64,000 nt of DNA from Holothuria scabra (Eukaryota > Echinodermata > Holothuroidea > Aspidochirotida > Holothuriidae). The stretch is from contig CM074193.1 in the NCBI GenBank assembly GCA_037179385.1, forward strand, positions 39,092,846 through 39,156,845. The letters are read 5' to 3'. The position numbers and the translations under genes were made by a program. Position 1 is the stretch's first letter. Each line of letters starts with the position of its first letter. Positions 47,801 to 59,800 of this stretch are shown one piece after another. The notes under the pieces were generated by a model. It did not search any database. It was given only the letters and a program-made list of their open reading frames with translations, and had not been told where the DNA came from.

Positions 47801-50800
47801 TTATATTGATCCATTTTAAATGCTGCATCCTTATTTCTCTGTTGTAAATTGTTTATATCACTTACAATTCAATTAAAGATAAATAAATCAAATCAAGTTT
47901 AATACAGAAATGCTTCTCAGTGTATGCACTTACTTCTCCATCAATACCCTTCAGATTGGTATATTTGACATAACACTCATGAAGGTCCAGGTATTTGCCA
48001 TAGCCTTCTTCACTTGTAAAGTCAACATCATTGTTTGAAACAGCGCCCTCCTCATCAGGATTCTCCCTTTCAAGACTAAGAGCTTCAAACTCAATGGACA
48101 TTGGTACTGATATCTGACAGAAGTAAAATGTTAAAGAAATTATACTTATAGAATCTATAGGAGTTCCAGGACTCTTGTGTTTTTAACCCTAAAAAATCAC
48201 TGAACACAGGGAATAATTTATCCAGTATTGCATCGCAATTTGATACACAAACAGGCCAAGTTGCTACACAAATGAAAATTTGTGTAGCAATTTTTTGTGT
48301 GCATCACCCTTGCATTTTCACAAACAATGTGTGAAAGACCCAAAAATTTTCAATACTGCTATGCAAAATTTGAATGCTAAATTATTCCCTGGAACAACCA
48401 TAAAAACAAAGGTTTTATTTAGCCTTGAAAGTTAATGCATGCACAGTTCCACAAAAGTGAAATTTGTAGTGAGTCAAATTTCCTCTTAATAAGTGTACTG
48501 CTTCAATGGATAATTTTTGGGAGGAAATACTGTTTGCAGTGTTACCTTCTTACTTACTCTAAATTGTAATGATCTTCTAAAGGTTGATTTTTTTTTTTTC
48601 TTCTGCTAAAATTTCCGTGGAGTGGCCCTTTGCCAAAGGGTCGGGAGGACTTAGAAAAAGCTAAAATACCCACAAATTCCTTTACACTCTCATTAGATTG
48701 GAAAAGCATATTATGGTTTTAGTCACCATGTTTCTATAAATCTTTCCGAGCTACACATAGCAAAGTACCTCCTCAGTTCCAATTACAGTTCATCTTTTCT
48801 TTTTCATTGCAATAATTTCCTTAGTGTAGGATACAGTTCTTCCATGATCTGATTACTTTGTAGGAAAGTTCAAAGTTACATGTTTTCTCTGTGTTTAGGA
48901 AGTTTTCCTGTAGTATAAGTCAATGGAATGGAATGAAACAATGCCATCTTTCACACCAATAGGGTGGGAGATAGAGTACCACTTCTTCAATAGCTAGTAC
49001 AATGCAAGAGGCAAATAGAACAATTTTCTATGGGGTGGTAGTCAAAATATTTCAGATGGTTCTCCCACAAAAAGAATGCCAGGGAAAATCTGAAATTGAA
49101 ATAGGTTCAATAGGTGCAACAGCAAGATTACAGTACAGTATGAGATATGCACTGCCATTGCAATAGAACAAACCTCATTTGGGTGCTTCTTGTGAAAATC
49201 TTTTATCATCTTCAGCCGACTGTAAAATTCCTGAAATTCGTTTGGTCCTGACAAAGCTTGCAATTCTTCCTTCCTTGTTCTTGAAATAAAAGGAATAGAT
49301 TTTTAAGTTTATTCATTGATGTTTATTCAGTGGCAAAGCCTGGTTTACAAGATTTGCAACTCTTTCTGAAAAAGCTTATCACTGGTGGATAATTTAAAAT
49401 ACCAGTGTAACATTACCCTACTCCAACCTCCCCCACCCAGTAAAAAAAAATAACAAAAATTCTTTTCTACCAGTCAATAAAAGAACAGGTGTCCTGTGAA
49501 TTTAATAATTAATTTGTCTTTGAATGTATCACAAAGGAACCCACAGAGGTTTATCAAGGATGAGACTTCATACTTCTTACAAGATGAAACCAAGGGGACC
49601 TGTATGAGTAAAGTGATGTAACAACCAACAAACGGTACTTGAACTAGAGCAGCGATGTATAGAATTTAAATAAGCAGTACTTTGTGAATGTTAAGCTAGC
49701 CACACACTATATGACTTTGTGCACTGCAACTCAACTAAACCGTTGTGACCTAGTTTTGAATCGTCGTCACCATTTTTAATCGCACGCACACTATACGGCT
49801 GGCTATGGCATATTGTCAGTCGAATGATTAGGGAATGGACATCCATGATTGGCACATGCACACTACTGCTATTACGGTACAACAGTACAGAACAGCATAC
49901 AGTTTGCAACTTTCAGCGTACAGGTAGCGTACTAGGTCTATGCAAGTTTACAGCTCACCAGTAATGTTGACTGCCTCGGCGACCTCTTCAACAGCTTTTT
50001 CCAAGCATTCATATAGGAATAGTTTTTGCTTCCACAGTTATAAAGTACAGATCGTTTCTCCCACATTTCTACGAGTTATATCTGTCTTATCTCTACTCGC
50101 CGTACTCGGTCCATATATCCATCTTTTCAACTGAATATTTACACAAAGTTATGTCAAAAGTTGTCACCGGAACAAACACCAGACAACTTTCACCATATTT
50201 ACATCACATGCATATAAATCAGTAATTTTGATTGGTCAGATTTTTTAGTCCCTTGCGACTGTTGCCCTACGGAGTTGGGAAGAACCAACATGTTTGTTCT
50301 TCCCGACTGAAGGCAATGCGACTTAAAACTGGTCCTAAAAATGCCAGTCGCAGTTCCAAACTCATGCACACTACAGCACTGTTGAAGATCCAACGATCGA
50401 GTTGAGTTGCAATGCGCAAAGTCATATAGTGTGCAGTAAGCTTTATGGAGACAAAGTTTCCATATTGTTGCTGATGATATCTGATGTTAAGGCACTCCTC
50501 CCTTGGTGCTTTGCATCAAAAGATTATAGCATCTTTATTCTCCTACAACAGTTGCTGACAATTATGGGGTTTTTGTTAATATTTCAATTTCAAACATATA
50601 ATTAATATCAATAGGAGTACTTTGCAATAGTTTTTGCAAGTTCCACATTCCACTAAATTCTCCTTTAAAAATACATTGTGGTCAAAAAGAGAACAAAATC
50701 AGCAACCTGGAAAAAAATTTGATCAAAATCTGATGTGGTTCTGAAGACATCTGAAACTGTACAGTAGATCATACCCATGACAAGATACCACACAATACAG

Positions 50801-53800
50801 TCCACTATAGTACTGCAGTACCACTCATTTGTGGCTCATGTCAACATCTATAAGGGAAAGCAGGGTTCTGCCTCTTGGCACCAGTCCAGTCCAACCACAA
50901 TAAAAATAATGTCAAATTTTTAGTGTGAAAAACCATTTAATCAAAACTCCTAGGTGAAAAATGTGTTATTTTAACAGCAAATACTGTACATGCTGCTCTC
51001 AAGCAGGGCATTTCCAGGGAATTTAAGTGACTCTGATTCATGTGCATATATGCAGGTCTGTAGAATGCAGTAGTTAAAAGAGCACAGATCTGCTGAAAAA
51101 ATGCCACAATTTTGAATAGGGTTGTACCTATGGCATGTCTTGCTTCTCACCACTTCTATGAGTGTACCCAATGTGCAGTCAACTTTACAAATTCATTGTT
51201 CCACAACCATCTTTTAAGTATCAGACCTGTATTACTTTACCTGTACACTAAGTATGACGGGGAAATTGCATATGACAAGGGGAAATTTTTCCTAGAAATC
51301 AAATTTTCAAGCATATTTTTGATCACTTGGATGCATCTCACACTATGAGTGCCATCTGAGTGCAATCTTACTGTACATAAATCCCATAGTTTTCTTTTCA
51401 CTACCCTTAGATGATCCTGCCAGCACTCAGTCCAGCCTAGGCATGACACTGAGAAAGGATGTACTATATCAACTCACCCATCTTTGTCCTGGTAGAGATC
51501 CACTAACTGCTGGGAGGCATCCATATGTCTCTGAAAGGAGAAAGATTCAAGAAAATGAGCTGTAGTTTGAAGAAAAGAGGTAGAACTACTTCATCTAAAT
51601 TGCATTGTTACTGTATGTACAGTAATTTAGTGGTGATCATATGAGAAATAAGTGCAGTCCAAGTAGTACACAAAGCAACACACTAATTCATAGTTTCTTT
51701 ATGCCAGATTGAAAGCATGTTTTACAGTACTGTAGAGTGCATGTACCATAACACCGCAAAACATATCACTAATAATACTCTGCTCAGAATTCTGTAGTTT
51801 CTTTTTGATTTAATGAACCACTCAATAAAACAACTGTGCAAAAACAGTAAGTAGGGTGAACAGTTCAGTAATCAACATACTGTAGTGTATTTCATAGTGT
51901 ATTTCATACTGCACTTACTTCCTATGAGTAAACTGTTGCTACGGCACATGTGAGTATAGCCATAGCAAGATGGCTGCCTGCTAGGGTTTTGTGTGTGAAA
52001 GTCTGGACTTGCTCAAGTAGTCAAAATCAACAGATTTTGCAAGAAACTTGACTTTTTTCGACATTATAAACGGTAAGGTTACACTAATTAAACAGACTAA
52101 AGGACTGATTTTCCCATTCAAGTCTAAATTTGTTTTGGAATGTTAAAGAATATTTGCCAAATCAAAAAAATTAAACGCAGCCATCTTGGTACACCATTAT
52201 TTGGTTCTCTTGGTGGTGACATTTAGGTCATGTGATCCTCTGTCCATATGAAGTCTGTGGTATGAATACAGTAGATGAAAACTGTAAGACTGGTTACATG
52301 GACAATTTACAGAATGTGCAGAACTAACACAGAAGCTGTAGTGTACTGACCTCTACTTTAACTGCAGTATAATTCACCTGAATGATTTCTTTCAGTTTCA
52401 AACAGAGACCTTGGAAATTACTAATTGGTGTTTTCTTTCATATAATTTAGTACAGTACAGTATATACTGTAAGCATACTGTACATGCTATTGAAATGTAG
52501 TGCAAAGTACTTAAGTAACTATCCTGGATTTACTGTACAGTTAGTTAGTGATACTGAATAAATGCTGAGCTTCTTTATTTAAAACACATCCTAAGACTTG
52601 CCTCAACAGTCTTTGATCAAAACTGCAGCAAAACTTACGTCTAATAGCTTCTTTATCCTGTGGTCACTGTCTATTTGCTCTTTATGCTAAAAGGAAATAT
52701 AAAGAGAAAATGGTAAGAAAAGACTCAGTATATGTACAGTTAAATTATGAGCAGTCTGACATTAAAACAGAATATTCATGTCTCATGCATTCATACTGTA
52801 GAGTAAATAAACTTGTTCAGTCCCACTCTTCGCTGCAAAGTTTCCTTCAATAGAAACCCTTTGTGAAAGCTATCCATTAGCCTATCGGAATATTTCTTTT
52901 CAAACAGCCAGAAACCATTAGGTCACAAATTTAAGGGAATCTCGTCGGTCAAAGCGTGGTAAACTGTGGGTATTCGGCGGTTGGTATCTAGCACTCTGGT
53001 AGGTTGTACACTCATTCTTGGGGAATCTGTACAAGTACATAATTCACTAACCATACATCTGCATTGCATGCACAGGTATATATAACACAGTACTGTGCAT
53101 AAGCATATTGCCCGAAATCTTTTATTGCTACTGTAAGCTGTACAATGGGCCCATACATGTATACAAAAGATGAAGGCAGGGATCAATGAGCTGTTTGATT
53201 TAAATCAAGCATGCATCAGGGCTCTCTTGTGGTAATAACTGGGTTTCTGTACCAAGAAGTGGCATGCCTATGCACAGGTATGCACGTATCCCTATCCATA
53301 TCCCTAACCCTAACCCAGTATTAATATGCACATGCAACCCTTACCCTATTTACTACACGTACATAACCCTAACTTCATCCAATCCGTACATAAACCTAAC
53401 CCTGTAACTGGTCATGTAATTGGGTACTTAAACCCAATTAGCTAGGGGCCTAGAGCCCAATTTGTTTACTTGGGAAATGGAAAGATCATAAAAAATGCTA
53501 CAAAACAGGGAGCAATTTGTTTTTGAAATTTTGATTAGCAGTTTTGCTACTCATTATTCAAAATTGATTAGCAATCCCCCAAAAATGATTAGCAAATTTT
53601 TGTATGGACATTTCCTAGCTGTATGTATTTTTACAGTAGCTTGTAAAAAGCTACAGAATCCAAGGCTGATGGGTAGGTCTGATATTACAGGTAATGAAAC
53701 ATCATGCGTTATGCGTCCATTTGTATCATGTATACAGTATAACCACACTCAGACCAAAAAACTTCCCTAGATGTCTCCAAGGAAATTTCTGTAACTATGT

Positions 53801-56800
53801 TGACAGCAGCGCTCGACAACATTTTTTGGGATCTCCTCAGCAATTTTCTTAATTATTTGCTTTGCTACCTTTCTTATGGAAATGTTTGTTTGTCAATTCA
53901 ATGACCAAATAAAGCCATGAAAATAAATTCTCATTAATAGCAATTCAATTCTCTCATTGGATTGGTTTGTACCCAATCTTAGAAAGCTTAAACAAAATGC
54001 ATCCTCTTTATCCCATTCATAATCCTAGCTGCCAAGTGCCATTTTAGAACAGGAGCAGTGGTATGACATACAGACATGTGAAAGCAATCAATTAGAGAAC
54101 AGTGCCATCTTTTATTGACATTCATCAGATGCAACCATCTTTAATCCTCCTCATCATCACTGTCCACATTGTCACTAGGTGGTTCTCCCTTTTTTGCTGA
54201 TTTCCCTCACCTAAAATTGGGCCACCACTTACTTGTAAGACAAACTGACTACCAATTAGTCTACCCACACCCATTAAATTTTATGAATCAAAGCTCCATC
54301 GACAGTACAATGTACAACCAGGGAGCAATTTGTTCGGGTTCGCATCGCAATTTGCGATGCAAAATCGAGGAAAAATTGATAATTGCGATACATCATTCGA
54401 TCTTGAATAGCAGACTTGCGATGCAAATTTTCAGCAGGTATTGTGTCATTTTGAATGTTCACAGAACGAAAAAATTTTAGGGGAAAATAAAAACAGAAAT
54501 TGGAAGTCATGAAAACTGATCGTGCAAAACAAAAAAATTGGCCCCGTACTTGTACAGTCTACTTGTTTGTTTCCAAATAAAACCACCGTAATTTTCCGCT
54601 TTCAAGAGTGCTAACCCATGAACTCGCTCCGCAGGAGATGCATTGTTTACTACTACGAACACAGCCTAAGTGCTGTGTGCAGGGGAAATAATGGCCCTCA
54701 GCATCGATGGCAAAAGCCGCAGAAAGCAACTGGTATTGCCCTTGATTATTTTGGTAACGACAGGAGACTTTTGCCGTTGATCAATCTTTACATTATTTTC
54801 AGTCAAACATGCTCTACAACTGTACATTCTCAAATCACTATTTAAACTCCTAACTAGAAAGGCAAAAGGCTTAGTGATTCCTTGCCATATTGTAACAAAC
54901 ATGACAAGCATGAGATCCCACAAAGATATCCTACCTGACATATCATGTTAGCAAGGTCAAAACCTTTTGAAATGTTGTAACCCAAATAAACTTTCACCTC
55001 CACTTAAAACAATAAGGATCACCTATCCTACTGCATATGGCCATCATCAAGCTAAATACTGTATGAACAATTCACAAGCTAAGTATAATATCCCTCACAT
55101 TTATCCTCCTTCAAATATCATGTCTACAAGGTTTTGACCTTTTGTGACCCCAAATAACCTTTGACCTCCACAAACAAGAGAAAACTCCCAAACAGATATA
55201 CTGTAATGCTGCAGGTGACGAATTGTATTTTGTCGCGTCTAATAACTTGATAAAGAAATAAACGTGTTTATTTTAATCAAAATTTAAATTAAAGCACTTT
55301 ATTTTGTCAAGCTTTAGCAATTGGGGGCAGCTCTTTGTATTTTATTTTGTGATGAATGCCCCTCTCAATGGCTATGATGTCCTTGAAAATTAGCAAAAAC
55401 TAATAACCCTATTAACCCAGAATCTAACAAGATTTGTAACTTTGATTTTGTCTACTTATAGACACAACACACAAGTTTCCCTGGTTTGATACACTGTTGC
55501 ATATGTATAAAGCTTACTTAACTACTTTACATGTAATAGGTCTTGCTCAGAGGACTAAACAGAGGCAGACACTGTTTATTCAGTAAAAGGTTAAGTCCAT
55601 TGAGCACCTGGTTCAACAGGCTGTATGATTTATTCGGTCCAGACACTGTGGTTTGTACTGGCAGTCAACTGTGATAAATTATGTCAGATAACAGTGATCA
55701 GTTTGAATAGAGGTGGAGGGTCAGTTACAATTTGATTCAGACAATTAAGCCCAATCACCATTGATGCACGCTCAAGGGTATTTAATCCAATAACCAATAG
55801 TTTAGTTCTTTTTTATAAAACTAATAACCCATGGTATATTTAATTAATCAATTCCAATGTCCAATTCATGCATGCTCACAATCCACATGCTATGTATGAG
55901 ATCCCTCAGTTACCCTTCTTGAGATACAGCATTTCAAAGGTTTTGATGTTTTGACCTCTTGTGACCCCAAATGACCTTTGACCTCCACCAAAAATTATAG
56001 AGATCATCTACTTAATATGGACAATCCACATGCTATGTCTGAGATCCCTCATAGTTACCCTTCTTGAGATACAGTCTTTACAAGATTTTGACCTATTTAC
56101 CTCTGATGACCCCAAATGACCTTTGACCTCCACCAAAAACTATAGGGATCATCTACTCAATATGGGCAATCCGTATGGTGAGTATTGGATCACTCACATT
56201 TTTCCTTCTGGAGATATCGTGTTTACAAGCAATTTCCAAGGTATTTACCATTTGACCTCTGGTGACCCCAAATGACCTTTGACCTCCACCAAAAACAATA
56301 CGGACCATCAACTAAATATGGGCAACCTAAAGTATGAGATCTGTCGGAGTTACCCTCCTTGAGATATCATGTTTACAAGCGGGCGTCACACACACATACA
56401 CTCACACACACACACATACACACACAACATCACCATCGCATAGATTCCTTGCCTGCCTTCGGCAAGGAATCAAAAAGGGTGAATTTTTGAGGCTGTAAAC
56501 ATGGTTTGAAATTACAGATCACTGCGTAAATTTTTCACGCTTTTGTTCACGTTGCATAACCAGGGCTCGATTTTAGTGGTTGTCCGATTGTCCGGGACAA
56601 CTAAAATTTTATATGGGCAACCAAAAGTTAAAGGTTGGTTGTCCAATGGACAACCATTTTTCTCTAGGACAGAAAGCGAATACTGCTGACTGACCAACTC
56701 TTTTGACTTTTTGCATCGTACCATATTTCAGACTTCAAGTGTCTCTGTCTCTCAAACGTCACATCTTTTTATTCTTCAAGACTATAAGTACATGAACACA

Positions 56801-59800
56801 ATCAGTGTTTTGTTTCGGACAACCAAATTTTACTTGTGGACAACTAAATTAGTGAAATGGTTGCCCGAAGGACAACCATAAATTTTTCTGAAAATCGAGG
56901 CCTGATAACTCACAATTCCGTGCTGTGCGGTTCTACTGCACGCAAAGAAACTTTGCGCCAAGCCATACCACATTCCAAATCGGCAACTATCGATCAATGC
57001 AAGTTTGCCCTCGAGACTAGGCTAGGCTCAGAAATCTTAATGTAAAACCTTGTTAGGATAGCACAGGAGCGAAAACAAGCAACTCTGAAAGAAGACATAT
57101 CGTACAAGGAAATTGCTGAAGTTAAGTTTTTAAAAATTTTAGGCAGGGCTTAGTTTGAGTATTTTACACATGCCGTGCAGTAGAACCGTACAGAACAGAA
57201 TTGTGAGTTATGCAACGTGAACAAAAGCCACATGAACAAAATACACTTTTTGATTGCGCCCTGTTGCAACAATACTACAAAGTGATCTTTACATTTGTAG
57301 CATGGTTTTTTTTCCCCTTTTTGTTTTAAAGCTTATTTGGTGCAATAATATGGTTGAAAAATGTCTTAGCTGTACTAATTTTAAGTTACTGTGTATGCAA
57401 AATTTCAATTTGAGTGATATAGGCCTAGCCTAAATACAGTTTTTAGACACACACTTTTAGCAACTCTGTTTGTTTGCATGGGAGTATACTGAGCTTATCA
57501 TGAGATGATCACTTAACAAACTTGGTAACCATAAAAATATGAAAACATCTATAAAAATCAGTGAAATTTGACAGTGATATTTTGTAATATGGCTTCCTCT
57601 TTGTGCTATATTTTGGTGTTGTTTGGATTGAGAAATCTGTAGAAAATACACCTTGAAATGTAGGTGGCAGTACAAGTGGCAATGCTTATGAAGTAATCTT
57701 GACTCAATCACTTCATAAAACAATGAAATAAAATCCCATAAATTACCACATGTACAGTAAGGGCAAGGCAAGTTTTTGAAATAATGATTCAGAATAATCT
57801 CTTTTCTATCAGACTTCTTATTTACAACTTCATTAAAGACATGCTCATCATCATTTTTACTTTTTAGTAATTTTTGCGCATTTCTGATTTATACTTTTGC
57901 CGAAACTTGAGTACTGTATCTGGCCATGACAAACATTTTTGCTTTAAACATGGAAAATGTGATCACAAATAATTGGTTTTGATGTTGGGTGAAGAGTATG
58001 CATCGCAAGTTATTTGAAAATTGCAATCACTTCCCATTTACATGCTGCACTGGCATTTAGAAGGCAGTGATCGACTCGTGATAGTGATCGACTCATGATA
58101 CCTTACTATACTTAGCAGGCTTAGCCTAACGAGAAATGGTAGGCTAACCTCGTGTTAACGTTAGTTCAGCAACCATTTTGGAGAAGCATTCCCTGGCATG
58201 TGGCAACCCGTAGTAAGTTAAATGGGAAGAATTTTCACAGTTGCGCGAAATCCAGTGTATTTAATTTTAAGATAGGCCTACACTAATGTAATTATATAGT
58301 GTATAATAACCGGTAGCCGGTCGCTTCGCCCCCTTGCCAGTTCGCCCCCAACCAGTTCTCCCCCTAAAAAACAGTTCCCCCCAAGCATTAACCAGTTTGC
58401 CCCCTAAGACCTGCCAGTTCGCCCCCAAAGACCTTCCGGTCCACCCCCTAATCTTTCTGAAGCAGGTCCATTTACAACAAGTGAATGTTTTACTGAGAAT
58501 AAACGATGTCCACGAAGTGAAGTTTCTTATTTAATTCTCTTTCAGGATTTGATTGAGTTCATTTTAAAAAAACAAGTTGTTCATCTGTACTAACTCATAA
58601 GGTCACCAGGTTACCGTACCCTCGTGCGCAAAATTTGCTGAGTGTTAATTGTGTTGACTATGATAGTACTGATGTACACTTTCTATAGATCTGCGTTATC
58701 GTTACTACATCATTCATGTGCACATCATATTTTGTTTGGTTCTATTTATAATTTCCAATAAATGGCGCAAAAATCGAAAATGGTTTTAAAAAAATGCTAA
58801 ACCTGCTTGTGAAACTTAATTCTGGATGTGAAAGAGAATACCTGGTCAACTTACTATATGCCATTGGTGCATCAAATAGCACACTGCCTACCCTTAATTG
58901 ACTTGGTTTTTGTCACATTCTTGCTAACAGTCGTAACTTTTTGAAAATTACTGTTATGACAACTACAAATTGCATTAGCCTACTGTAAGGCCAGTTCATT
59001 CCTAGCCCTTGAACAGGGCTGTGTGTTATGTTACATGGCCTAAGCTCATTACACTCCACATCACAGCCCTTGCCCTGCTAACACAGGGAATCCCATCACT
59101 AGGCGACCTTGGCCAGGGTCGTCATCTCTTACGTTCACAAATTCCCATGTTTTCTCACCAAACTTTACATAGATGACCTCTGGCACCGCATCCACCTTTC
59201 TGCATAAGCTGTTCACCCAGATTCGATGTTATAATGCTATATTTTCCCTCGAAAAATTGAACGTAACACTACAGTAACTCAATGCGCCATGTTTGCAAGC
59301 TTTCGAACAACTTAGTAGTCAGTCTTCAATCTTACTAAACCACGCGCTGACACGCCTGGCTATGCCTTGTGTACCCAGGCATGCGCTGACATGCTCGATG
59401 TTAATTTAGTTAACGCTGATATTAATTCCATTAAATGCTATCATTAATCATGTTATCATTACTGATTAGGAAGTAATATACAAAGGACCATTGTGCCAAT
59501 TTTTTTACTTTTGTTCGCAAAATGTTGCTATTCATTACACATGTTAGAATGGATCCCTGAGTTTTCCACTAGTTCCGCAAAACACCATGCGCTGTCGTAC
59601 AACTGAGTTCCACGCGCTGCCGTACAAATTGTATATATATATGTATAATTATGTATTATTTATAACTGGTCTTGAAGAATAAAAAGATCTGATCTCTGCA
59701 AGACAAAAACACATGAAGTCTGAAACTGTATGATGGAAAATGATCAGTCAGCATAGGCTTGCTACTGTACTTCTTCAATCAGATAAAAGTAAGCTTAAAT

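Noticed and set aside
53299..53405. Chromosome end or fusion point
   Set aside because: Only a few CCCTAA words in degraded order, inside an intron of an intact gene. Too little to claim a telomeric origin.
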